Shown one piece after another: positions 53,373-63,329 of a DNA stretch of 64,000 bases; position 1 is the stretch's first letter; each line of letters opens with the position of its first letter. The notes beneath the pieces were generated by a model that saw nothing but the letters and a program-made list of their open reading frames with translations, was not told the origin of the DNA and did no database searches. The DNA lies in NCBI GenBank assembly GCA_016648135.1, contig JADDOH010008103.1:1-64000 (forward strand), in the 5' to 3' direction. Origin of the DNA: Agrypnia vestita (lineage: Eukaryota > Arthropoda > Insecta > Trichoptera > Phryganeidae). The position numbers were made by a program, and so were the translations under genes.

Positions 53373-53762
53373 CCAGCTTACCCGGGCGGCTTCGCACGCG
53401 TAGTATTTTGTTAACTTTTAGTCATATTTTATCAATTTGTGAATTAACCTTAATAAATAGAAAGATATATGTTATCGTGGACTACAGGTCTACAACTACT
53501 CTATATAAAGTATTTAAATATCTTTTACTGTTAAGGCAGCGTTCGTAAAAAAAGCTTTGCTCGAAAATTTTTCGTCGACTTTAGTTGTAAAATAGGTTAC
53601 CACAAAAATTTCCTTTATTTTGACGAGATAATATATAATCTGTGTCGACCCTGAAAATCAATTCTAAATATTGGTGAAAAAATTTTTGAAATCGGATGAG
53701 TAGTTTTGGAGATTAGCTACATCCAAACTTACAAACTTAACCTCTTTATATGCTCGTATAGA
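53373..53762 (-). mobile_element. Non-autonomous Helitron-like element
   Basis: On the minus strand it starts TCTATACGAGCATATAAAGA (from 53762) and ends GCGAAGCCGCCCGGGTAAGC then TGG, so the terminus is CTGG, a valid CTRR. It matches 9206-9543 in reverse (CATCCGATTTCAAAAA, AACTAAAGTCGACGAAAAAT, CGAACGCTGCCTTAA). It lacks the heat-shock-element arrays of the other three elements. Confidence 0.78.
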
Positions 53763-54394
53763 TAACAAACACACCCTCTGTACCAACTGCGTACTCCTAC
53801 CTGGCTACACTATGAAGAACTAGGCTTACCAATTATTTTTCAATAAATTAATTTAGAAAATGTCATCAATATTATTCCTACATTATAATATCCTGTTAAA
53901 CTGTATGCATAACACGTGTGCACGCAACGTTTGAATATTTCCTTGACAATACTAATGGTGCTCAATTGATTTTTTCATATTAATTTTCGCACAAACTTAT
54001 GTTGCGTACATTTCAGATATAGAAATAATATTGGTGTGATGCTAACATAGTGCAAGCGCCTTAATAATATATTTTAAAAATATTACGATATAAATTATTT
54101 AATACAATTTCAACTAGTACAACCCTGCTGCAAGGGACCATAAAAAGTTGGAAAATGGTTAAAAATGATACAAAGTTCTGAATATTGTATAAATTATGAT
54201 TTTCGCTGGTAGACATCAGGGATGTGCAAATATCTAATATAATTATTCTAGATATTTGTATCTAGAATAATTTGCCTTTAAGAAGATAAATTAACTAATT
54301 CATTTAATAAATTCTAATGACGTGATTGAATTTTACTACGTAATTTTACATGCGTGTATTTCGGCTTTACATACGGAGTTTTAGAATCCAAAAA
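53763..54394. other. AT-rich sequence without a gene
   Basis: Nothing recognised. TATCTAGAATAATTATA-like short inverted copies flank 54240-54275. Confidence 0.5.
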
Positions 54395-54395
54395 G

Positions 54396-54440
54396 TATGA
54401 ATGTGAATGAGTTGAGAGTTGTACGTCAGGATAGAAGAGT
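54396..54440 (+). pseudogene. LINE-A scrap
   Basis: AGTATGAATGTGAATGAGTT, GAGAGTTGTACGTCAGGATA and GAAGAGT match LINE-A at 61890-61940. It is followed directly by CTTCTTCTTCTTTTG, which looks like an inverted (GAA)n tail of another LINE whose body is not recognised. Confidence 0.6.
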
Positions 54441-55768
54441 CTTCTTCTTCTTTTGTTAGATCCTTGAACTGTGTTGTCAGGTCCTGGTCTTGCAAACACA
54501 ACCTCATAATTCTCATGTTTCTACTAAAATTACATCAAATAAGTACCTACTGATGCTGTATTTAAACCTTATAGAAAAAAGATTATTTCATATGCACGTA
54601 TTAATTTCTCCTCCTACAACGTTCTGATATAAAATTATGGCAAAATTGTCGCTGTCGAGATGGACCATAGGAAAGAGATATACTGTTAGACTTTATTTAT
54701 GTTTGACGTTTGATGGATAACCGTCGTGTACTTCTTTCTCCCTCTGACTACTCCACTGACATATACATACGTCTCTTTTATTTTTATTTTCGTCTATTAA
54801 GTGTTGGTGTAAAATGTTGGTATAATATCTGACATCCCAAGATTGCTATTTTCAGAATAGCATGTACAATAAGTATAATACAAGAAAAATATTGGTTAAA
54901 ATAGCCCTGGTTTTATGGTTTAACCAGACAATCTTCGGAAAAAATTACTCCCATTAACCGAGCGACGTGCTAAAAGGGTTTGAAGGGGAGAATCGACTCT
55001 TGGACCATTTTTATGACTCTCGCATAAAAAACGCCACCGTTTAGGTAACGAGATTCGAACGCAGATTGCCTTACAAAAACTTTAATAACATCGGACACAT
55101 TTTTTGTCTTGTCGACGTAATTTATGGAAACGATAAAAGAAAAAGAAAACCGAAAATGAAGTAATTATTATTATTAGATCGCACTTCTGTCAGTTATTAT
55201 GTAAATAATGATTATATTTTAAATATAAATCAAGATAAAGTATAAAAGTTTCTAAAGAGCTATTATATGCTCCATTATCTGCCGGAGCGGTGGGGGAAAT
55301 ATAAAAAAAAAAGTTCAAATATTTTGATCAAAGTCGTTATTGCTGTTTCATGGGTGTCGGATATAAATAAGTAATAAATACTTATTCTTTAGACATGTAA
55401 AAGTACCGTCATTTGTGACGGGTTAGTATTCAAATAAAATACAAGTATCTGTCGACACTTTTCCCTAAGTTTAAAGAATATTTTCTATTCAATATTTTAT
55501 GAAGAATTCTCTCCCAATTTCTTTAGATTATCTATGAGATACCCTGTATATTAAAGTTATCTTGAACCTTAAACAAACTAATTCAGATTAGGTAGTGTCT
55601 GTTAAAGTTGAAAGCGCATTAGTTTTCAGTCAGTTTTTTTCATCTTTATTTCATCAGAAAAATCAGATTTTTCGCTAAAATCTGATAAATATAACAGTGA
55701 ATCACTAACAAAAATAACTTGCTAACTAACAAAATAATTAAATATTGGTCAAAAGCATCTTAACTAGA
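54441..55768. other. No recognised gene
   Basis: Mixed AT-rich sequence. A patch at 54960-55060 with CGAGCGACGTGCTAAAAGGG and AACGAGATTCGAACGCAGAT is less AT-rich but not recognised. Confidence 0.45.
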
Positions 55769-55769
55769 A

Positions 55770-56688
55770 GTCCACTGCGTCTCACAGAGATGAAATTATA
55801 TGATAAATTATATTTTTTATAGGAAAGTAGGTATGGAAGTCTTTGGGTGTTCGTAGGGCTTACCTATCTTGACCTATCGTACGGCTGGCTAAAGTGATCA
55901 CATTACACAATGTAAAGTTCACCATTTCCACACATGATAGAATACCACGTCTATCAATTTTTTTCTTTGGATGTGTATATATTTTAATTTTACAGCCTGT
56001 TTCGTATATGTGTCGTAATAATCATCAGCGCGACCGGCTTCCAAAGCCTTTTCACTCTCCTTAATTGACCACAGATGTCGGTAATGAGATATCTATTTTT
56101 ATGATTGGAATTTTTTTAACAATATCCTTAATATATGTAGTGCGATTCTTCCAAATTATTCGCAGTACACTAGAATACGCTTGAAATATCATTTCATTTT
56201 TTTAAACTCCTTTTTAGACCAGCATTTTCATTCAGAATATTTTGAGTTAATCCAAATTTTTTCAGAAAACAGTACCTAAATACGTTCTTAGGTTTTCACG
56301 GCCTTCAGAATCTTCTGTGTATAGTTTTCTGAGATATTCTGCCGTGTATATGTGACCTCTCTGGCAGACGGTTCGAATCCCATTGCGGGGTCTATCAGCA
56401 TCATCAACCATAATCAAAATAAGCCCTGATGGTGGACTCTGCAATGGGATCCGAAACGTCGGCCAGAGAGGTCACATATACACGGCAGAATATCCCAAAA
56501 AAATATACACAGAAGAGTACCGAAAGGATTTTGTCACAGAGACATCATTAATCAATTAATCAAAATGAATGATGTCCCTGAGATCCGGTACTAAAAATTT
56601 TAATTTTAAAAAGTCAAGAATATTTTTGAGTTTGTTCAAATCTTTCAGAACGGTAGTACTGGATTTCTTGTCACAGAGACATCATTAA
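55770..56688. mobile_element. LTIR elements, subtype a, broken by a Penelope-like insertion
   Basis: A left arm and core (GCGTCTCACAGAGATGAAAT, AAAGTAGGTATGGAAGTCTT, CCACACATGATAGAATACCA, CCACAGATGTCGGTAATGAG) run to about 56110. At 56235 an outer end, AGAATATTTTGAGTTAATCC and TTTTTCAGAAAACAGTAC, begins. It is interrupted by the block at 56275-56530 and resumes with GAGTACCGAAAGGATTTTGT. The piece at 56535-56640 is a short palindrome of two outer ends. Confidence 0.6.
56275..56530. repeat. Penelope-like inverted ends with hammerhead-like core
   Basis: The left arm, facing minus, has CTGCCGTGTATATGTGACCT and CTCTGGCAGACGG. The right arm, facing plus, has GTCGGCCAGAGAGGTCACAT, ATACACGGCAGAATATCC. 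Before the right arm, CCCTGATGG (56423-56431) and CCGAAACGTCGG (56450-56461) enclose a stem GGA-TCU/GGG-TCC. Stem I, GCC with GGC, also pairs. The core has one deviation (CTGATGG for CTGATGA). It inserted into an LTIR arm, as did the copy at 50820. Confidence 0.6.
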
Positions 56689-56689
56689 T

Positions 56690-57135
56690 CAATTAATGTA
56701 TATTATGGATGTCTCACAAAGACGAAATTTCATCAGACAGAAAAAAGTATATTGCTTCTAAAAAATTCCGAAAAAATCAATTGTGAGAGTCTCATCGAGC
56801 GACATTAACGATATCAAAAATAATTAGCGACATCTGTGGGGATTTAGACGGAAGAAAAATGGCTGTCACAGGCCGGTATAAAAAGGTTGTTAGAACACGT
56901 ATGTGATGTGTGACATATAATTCAAATATATACAACTTTCAAAAATTAGTAAGACATGGTATACTCTATCATGGTGGAAATGGCGTACCTTACATATGTG
57001 TAAAGTGATCACTTAAGCCTACCACACGATCGGTCGTAAGTCCGATATACACCATAAATTACTTCTATACCTACTTTCCCACAATAAAAATGAAATACAG
57101 TTCTATCTCTATGAGACATCCATAATATACATTAA
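56690..57135. mobile_element. LTIR element, subtype a, inverted orientation
   Basis: The left arm is TATATTATGGATGTCTCACA and AAGACGAAATTTCATC. The right arm is TACTTTCCCACAATAAAAAT, CTATCTCTATGAGACATCCA and TAATATACATTAATTG. The core is reversed relative to 36695-37145 (TTAGCGACATCTGTGGGGAT, CTATCATGGTGGAAATGGCG, AAGTGATCACTTAAGCC). Confidence 0.7.
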
Positions 57136-57459
57136 TTGTTTAAAAAGTTAATTTTATTGTAATGTTAAGGGTATTTGGTTTACTTCCAGGTAAAAATATA
57201 CCTTTTCATCTTGACGAATCTTACTCGTGTCGGTGGAGTATATTTCGCGATGTGAATATTTTGTGGGGCAAGCTGTATTGCAACTATTTTATACGACCAC
57301 GAAACAGCGTAAGAACGATCTAAAGTTACTAACTAACGGTTTATACCAACCCACGCGGCTCTCGGCTTAAACCTTAACTGACCTTTCGTAATCCGGTATT
57401 TGTTGGTAGAGACCGACCAGGGTGCGGTTTTTCAATTTGTTTTTAAGTTAAATTTTTTA

Positions 57460-58132
57460 TTGTAACGGAAGTTGCGCTCGCAGCGTGTAGCGGAAATGCG
57501 ATACCCGAACTAAAGACACCTTATTGAATTACTTAATAAAGTTTTTGTTTGTCACCATGTCAAAAAGGATTAAAAGTGATATTCGAGAAATTGTTAATTC
57601 CAAAAACGACAAAATTGTAGGTTTTTACGTTTCCAAAATAAAAGACACATTCATTCATTAGACATTCAAAGCGGCTTTCAAAGTTTTTCGGCCGAAAATC
57701 TATAAATCGTGAAAGTGGGTAGATACTTGGACTTTTTTGAAAATTCGCCTGTTTCAATAACGAAGCCATATTGAATTCTTGTCAGCTGTCAGATTCTGTT
57801 TACATGCAAGTTCACGAATGATCGTTTTTTAAGAAAGTTTTTGTTTGCCCAATTACATAAATATTCGAGGTAACATTTCTGTAAGTATGAGTTTTAATTC
57901 TTACTCGATTCAAGATGGCTGTCATTACATTATTTATATTACTAGAACATCAATTTCAAGTGATTAAATTTTTGTAGGTTACGCAACAACCATAATCAAT
58001 ATATGAAATATACACATTTTACTCTCTTTGACGGCTAATTTCTGGTGCGCGCATTTCGTTGCATACTAAAATTTCACTTTAACACCTAACTTCATGGTCT
58101 CGCACTTCCGCTACATGCAACTTCCGTTACAA
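57460..58132. mobile_element. TIR element W
   Basis: The left end TTGTAACGGAAGTTGC and GTGTAGCGGAAATGCGATAC is mirrored on the right by GTCTCGCACTTCCGCTACAT, GCAACTTCCGTTACAA. The left has 9 extra bases between the two blocks. Both ends are flanked by TA, which would fit a Tc1/mariner-type target. The interior has no transposase. The open frame 57560-57769 (minus) is unrecognised. Confidence 0.7.
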
Positions 58133-58955
58133 TAAAAAAAATACAAAAACTTCGAAAACAGCAGAGTTACCAAAAATACTCAATAACTTTTAGTGGATCC
58201 AAGTCGAGGATTACTTTATCTTTTGAAACAACTTGATAACACAACGTTGCTCGCTCGCACCCATTACGGCACATCTGTCCGAAATTGACTGCACGCCGCT
58301 ACTTGACTGTTGCAGGTTTCAACTTGCAACTTGATGAAAGTCACGTAGATATGTCAGCTTAAGCAATGTATTAAACCACCTGGATTCCTCAACCCTTAGT
58401 AGTCAGGGATGGAGCATAAGAATTCACCCTCGAATTTCGGTAAAAAAAGCGAAATCAAATATTTGAATCAAAAATTGTGACATTGGAAATTTCAGTTGAG
58501 AATGGCTTATTTCAAAGTACTATTTGCACTCTTTAATATTAAATCTATATTTTTGAAATTTTAAGCTTGTTTTATGAGCCACCTTTGGAGACGACCCTTA
58601 ATTTTTTTCTAATACATGCATGTTTTGAATTGAGTCGATTTAAAAGTTTTGAAAAACTGGTCCAAACTAGCACAGTATTGATGTCCTATCTTTCTTATTC
58701 CCACGTAGATATCACATACAACCACACGTATCTCTATAAAAGACAATCTTTTGAAATAAATGATATTAGCAAACGGGAATTTTTTTTTGTTTTCCGAAAC
58801 GGAAATAATTCACCCGACATTTTATTAGTTTTAGAATTTCACATTTTCAAAATAATAAAATAGACGATTTATTTGGTGGTTTCTAATTGATCTTCAGGTG
58901 AGTTTAAAGAGAGTATAATTTTTAATTTATGTTTTTTAACGTGACAAAGGGCCAT
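58133..58955. other. No recognised gene
   Basis: Mixed AT-rich sequence. The open frame 58567-58863 (plus, 98 codons) has Phe/Leu-rich text without a recognisable motif. Confidence 0.45.
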
Positions 58956-58956
58956 A

Positions 58957-59040
58957 ATTCTAGGAAGCGAATCCTGGAATTGTCAAAATAGAGCGAAAGT
59001 AAACTGAATGCGGTAAAAATGCGGTCGCTTAGACGCATGT
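58957..59040 (+). pseudogene. LINE-A internal scrap
   Basis: GGAAGCGAATCCTGGAATTG, GAGCGAAAGTAAACTGAATG and AAAATGCGGTCGCTTAGACG match the GSEAWNWQKRNES..LNAVEMRSLRR region at 25118-25190. Both ends are missing, which is unusual for a 5'-truncated LINE. Confidence 0.75.
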
Positions 59041-60250
59041 TTCAATAAATATTGTCGGATCAATCCTTTCTTTTTCAAATAATTCATAACCTTATTGATT
59101 CTCCTGAAATCACCAGCTTGCTATTTTTCCACGTCCCATTCCGACCTACCAGCCAGAAGTACCTCTTTTCCCTTCCAACTTATCAAACCAACAATAGGAA
59201 ATTCTCTCCCATTCTACGAATATGCTCAGATTATAATTACTTTTAAAATCCAATAGATATAATACTAAATATGAAGAGTATCGTCATATGGTGAAGCAGA
59301 TACTAGAAACTCGTCCCCCTCCCTGATAATGTATACTATATACATCATGAGCCCTTTTGCGTCTATGTTAAAGTTGAATTGGAAACAATCGGTTAAATGA
59401 AACAATAAAGTTTTTATATCTGTCATTGTCAAATTGACTTATCTATGGCTATGTCCTATCTACGTTATCCCTTAATTGTGAGAGACATTTAACTAATTTT
59501 TTTTTGTATTTTGTCTTACCAAGCGATTGTGTCTCCCTGTTGGATGACCGAATAAAATAAAATAAAATAAAATAAATAAATTATTGAGTAGAGAATGAAA
59601 GAATTAACAGTGAATATAATGCCGAAAAACAGCAAATAATGTGAAATCGATACGAGTGTAGGTTGTGACAAATGTTTGTGACGTATGCAACGTGTGACTG
59701 GTGATTGACAGACAGTTAGAGAAGGCATGACCAAACGCGGGTATTGGATAATACAACATTATGGGCGGAATATAATATTATAGGCGGACGGTCACGCTTC
59801 GGTGGAAGGCGCGTGGCCACTTATGTAAATGTAAATGCTAAAACCGCCCAGGTATGCAAACCGTATAAGATCAAATCGGCAACATTTTATTTACAGTTAT
59901 ACTTAAAAATTAACATACTGTAAAGTTGAATTTCACAAAATTCACAAAAGATTTGGTAAAACCCACATTAGACACCACCCCCTCTCACTCTTTCTCCGTT
60001 AGATTCCTGATTGTTCTTTAGGCAAGTTGGTGCATGCTTGTCTCTGACAAGATTAACACGTATGTGATAAATAATGGTGAAAGTTTAACAAAACTGTGGT
60101 TGTGGTGTATAGTGTTGTGAACATAGTAGTGTAGTGTTGGTCCTGACGAAGATCTATTAACTTAAATCTGGTAGTGGTTTTTACTATGTTACCTAACACT
60201 CTGTTATAATCTCTAACTACAAAGTGAATGCTTTAAATATTAATAATATT
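59041..60250. other. No recognised gene; includes an AAAAT microsatellite
   Basis: (AAAAT)n lies at 59551-59580. The patch 59690-59880 is less AT-rich (GCGGACGGTCACGCTTCGGT, GGAAGGCGCGTGGCC) but not recognised. TCCTGACGAAGATC near 60140 recalls a Penelope-like core without the rest. Confidence 0.5.
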
Positions 60251-60254
60251 AACA

Positions 60255-60592
60255 TCTTCTTCTTCTCCTCTTCCCTCTCCCAGTTCCCAGGGTCGGGCCT
60301 CCTTGTACGAGTGGTCCAGGATCTTCTGTCCTGCATTGTCACAATGGGAACATCTTGTGCTGCCAGCTCCCTTTCAACATTGGTCCACCGTGTTGCTGGG
60401 GTCTGCCTACCTCTAGGTTTAGTTGGGATGTTCAGTTCTCTTCTCGCCGAGAAGTCTTCATCTCTACGCATGACGTGACCACACCATCTCATTCTGATTG
60501 ATTGCTTTCAGCTTTTCAGCTATCGGTGCCACTTTAAAGGACCCCCTGACATGTTCATTGCGGATTCTGTCTATGCGTGTTACACCGCTTAT
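60255..60592 (-). pseudogene. LINE-C non-LTR retrotransposon, C-terminal fragment
   Basis: The minus strand reads SGVTRIDRIRNEHVRGSFKV, APIAEKLKAI, then after small changes MRWCGHVMRRDEDFSARREL, KPRGRQTPATRWTNVERELA and QDRRSWTTRTRRPDPGNWE. The order TR.DRIRNE, RWYGHV.RR, GR.RPK.RW and DR..W is the standard LINE C-terminus. It ends in (GAA)n at 60255-60266. A frameshift lies near 60490. Confidence 0.85.
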
Positions 60593-61348
60593 GATTAAAG
60601 CTGATATGATCTTATCACAAATAAATGGATTAACCACGTGTTCAAAAAATCACTGCAAAACTGTTTTTTAAAAATCATCTTGAAACGCATAAGCCGCTCT
60701 CAAACAAGCGCTTTCGCTAATCTTTTCTTTGCCGAAAAGGTCGCGCAAAGACATAATTCTACATTTTTATAATGGTATAGCATGAATGAAAATGAAAACC
60801 GGGCGTTCAATAGTTAACAACAGTGTTCAACAAAATTGTGAATATTCTAGAAAGAAGAGTAAAAATATTTTACATTATTGCGAAATAGCGTGAATGAAAG
60901 AAGAATGCTCTAATTAAATACGTATCCAGTGACTTTGGTGACATATACAAACATTATTTAATTTTAAGAGTTTGATTTGTCTCGCATGGACATGTACGGC
61001 CAATAACATCACATAAAAAGCCTGTCAAACGTAGGAGACTTAAATTAATGGTTCGTGTCTAAGCTAAGCCTGTTCTTTGTGTTAAGCATTTTTCGATGGG
61101 CCAGGGAGAAGCGTTGGAGTGTATGTCGTTTAGTTTCCGTTTAGTTGCCGTCCGCACGTCTGAGATTCTAGTCTTATTCAGCCGGGTAATTTGGAGGCGT
61201 GTGTAGCCTGAGCCGCACGCTGATTGGCGTGTCACACTCGGAGGCACACCCGCACCTCACCAAGCAGCTGTTGCTATTCCAGGAAGTTACGGACGGACAC
61301 ACAGACAAACAATGAAATTATTATATTTAGACTCTTGATTAATTTGGA
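60593..61348. other. No recognised gene
   Basis: Mixed AT-rich sequence. 61060-61270 is less AT-rich, and an open frame 61059-61247 (minus) is unrecognised. GACGGACACACAGACAAACA then ATGAAATTATTAT near 61291 resembles 40540. Confidence 0.45.
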
Positions 61349-61349
61349 A

Positions 61350-62008
61350 CAGTTTTATCATGTTCGATAGAAGAGGGAATGTTGAGAAAGATATAGAGAG
61401 GAGAGTGACTGCCGGGAATAGAGTGAACGGTGCTTTGAATGCAATAATTTCTAATAGAAATATGTTTACCGAGGCAAAACTGGCGGTACATAATGTAGTT
61501 CTGGTACCGACACTAATGTATGGAAGTGAAGCCTGGAGCTGGCAGAAGAGGAACGAAAGTAGATTGAATGTAGTGGAGATGAGGTCCCTTAGACGTATGT
61601 CCCTTAGAGTGGTAAATCCATGTATGATAGAGTAAAGAATGAAGATATTAGGAATGAATGTAAAGCTGATCGTAGCGTAATACAGAGAATAAAAATAGGG
61701 TCACTCAGGTGGTTTGGGCACGTTGAGCGAATGAATGGGGAAAGAATGGTAAGAAAGATATATGATGCAAGTGTTGACGGCGCCAGAAAGAGAGGGCGAC
61801 CACGGAAGACGTGGCATGACCAGATTAACCAGATACTGGAAGATGGTCCTGTTAGAAGCCTGAACAACCGTCGAGCTTGCATGCGAAGATGTATGAATGT
61901 AGACGAAGCGAAAGTTGTATGTCAGGACAGAAGAGTATGGCGCTCTATCCTCTCTGCCTACCCCCACGGAGAAACGGCGTGATGGTAAGTAAGTAAGTAA
62001 GTAAGTTA
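61350..62008 (+). pseudogene. LINE-A, longest copy in the window
   Basis: Frame one (to 61635) has MFDRRGNVEKDIERRVTAGN, RVNGALNAIISNRNMF, PTLMYGSEAWSWQKRNESRL and EMRSLRRM. A direct duplication of TCCCTTAG near 61585-61610 shifts the frame. Frame two (61620-61982) continues YDRVKNEDIRNECKADRSVI, LRWFGHVERMNGERMV, KRGRPRKTWHDQINQILEDG, RRACMRRCMNVDEAKVVCQD and RSILSAYPHGETA to the natural stop. The tail is (GTAA)n at 61985-62007. The RT palm is absent. Confidence 0.9.
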
Positions 62009-62009
62009 T

Positions 62010-62638
62010 CACCGTAATTTTAGTTTTACACTCGTAAGAAAACATATTCTGCGTACATATAAATATTCAGTAACTAAGGATGATTTTATTGATATGAGTA
62101 CAAATGTATAATTTAGAAATTGCCGGAATACAGCCAGCCAACTACCGACCAGTCGCGTATTACAATATTTAGTTCGATATAAAAAGAATAAACGAACGGG
62201 ATTCGCTTCGAGAGCCTCTCAATTTTGATTTGAAAAAAAAAGTTAAAATACACAGATGTCGCTCGTGACGTTTCGGAGGGGTCTCACAGTCCGTATTCAG
62301 ATCCGAGCTTTTTGCATAACCACGCGCCGAACGCCGCATGGACACGTCGGAAGTCGCTGTCCGTGAGGAAAAAATATTACTCGTCGGTCCGTAGCGTGTA
62401 CCCATCTTCAGGACACGCGGTGTTTCGCTCGGAAATGGAAAAAGTCACCAATAAAGCTGCTCTTCAATTTAAATTTTGTAATTATTTTTTTTTGTATGAA
62501 TATTATTTACAATTCATTCAATCGTTAAAAAAATATTTATTTCTATTTATCATAAAAAGTGTATTGTCTATCTGGAACTTACCCATAAAATTGTATTTAG
62601 TGATTTACGTTAGTCTGAATATTAACCCCAATATATTT
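62010..62638. other. Unique GC-shifted segment with overlapping frames
   Basis: 62190-62450 is less AT-rich (CCACGCGCCGAACGCCGCAT, GTCCGTAGCGTGTACCC). Frames at 62169-62405 (minus) and 62312-62668 (plus) overlap. Neither is recognised. The rest is AT-rich. Confidence 0.4.
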
Positions 62639-62639
62639 T

Positions 62640-62830
62640 ATCATTTATTATTTTTCATTATTAATTAACATAAAAAGTGTATTAAGTGTATTATATTATA
62701 TCATATTCAAATATTCACAATATACTCATACTTGTACTTTAATGTCACTCTAGGACCATATATTAGGGTCGTTCGTGACCTGTTGACGGTCTGTATGTTA
62801 AAAAATAAAATAAATATTTTCTATGTTTTG
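62640..62830 (-). repeat. Dispersed repeat U, copy 2
   Basis: Reverse-complement partner of 556-765. On the plus strand it reads TACTTTAATGTCACTCTAGG, ACCATATATTAGGGTC and GACCTGTTGACGGTCTG. Confidence 0.6.
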
Positions 62831-63044
62831 GTTTAAGTTTTTTGGCATAATATTCTTTCGTGTTGCCACTACAGTTATCAGGGTTGTTGTGTTGCTATGT
62901 TGTTGTGTTATGTTGTTATAGTGTTAATGATATTGTGGTTGTCTTGAAAGACTGATGGTCGATTCGAAGTGTCGGTCGCGCCCTGTGTCTTAACCCCGAA
63001 TTCAGAGTCAATACTTAGACGATTTAAAGTTTAAGGTACGCAAG

Positions 63045-63160
63045 ATATATTATAGATGTCTCACAAATACGAAATTATGTATTTCTTCTTTGTTTTTGGG
63101 TGTTAATAGAGCTTACGACCCATCGTACGGCTGGCTTAAGTGATCATACAACAAATTCAC
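63045..63160 (+). repeat. LTIR element, subtype a, one arm
   Basis: ATATATTATAGATGTCTCAC, AAATACGAAATTATG, GGGTGTTAATAGAGCTTACG, CATCGTACGGCTGGCTTAAG and TGATCA are the left arm and core start, cut off by the LINE-B fragment that follows. Confidence 0.65.
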
Positions 63161-63162
63161 CA

Positions 63163-63325
63163 TCGAGGGGGAAATAGGTGGTAAAAGAAGCATAGAAAGA
63201 TGCCGCATCTCGTGGCTGCGTAACTTAAGGGACTGGTACAAGTATAACTGGACTGAATAAAATCGTAATCACCAGAATAATCGTCGACCTTCGATAGGAG
63301 ATGGCGCCGTAAGAAGAAGAAAATG
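63163..63325 (+). pseudogene. LINE-B 3' fragment
   Basis: GGTGGTAAAAGAAGCATAGA, GGCTGCGTAACTTAAGGGAC, CGTAATCACCAGAATAATCG and GATAGGAGATGGCGCCGTAA match 15505-15660, with the same AAGAAGAAGAAA tail. It encodes a broken form of GKRS..RCRISWLRNLRDWY. It sits on an LTIR arm. Confidence 0.8.
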
Positions 63326-63329
63326 TTTT

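Noticed and set aside
60138..60175. Penelope-like core near CCTGACGAAGATC
   Set aside because: No GAAA box or third stem follows within a sensible distance.
60224..60478. 84-codon plus-strand open frame
   Set aside because: Antisense shadow of LINE-C; the minus strand carries the recognisable motifs.
61604..62045. Minus-strand open frames of 92 and 114 codons
   Set aside because: Antisense shadows of the LINE-A copy at 61350-62008.
62255..62430. Another hammerhead-like motif on the minus strand
   Set aside because: CTGAAGA and CCGAAACGTC occur about 150 bases apart. Stem I does not pair and the intervening stem would be very long, so support is too weak.
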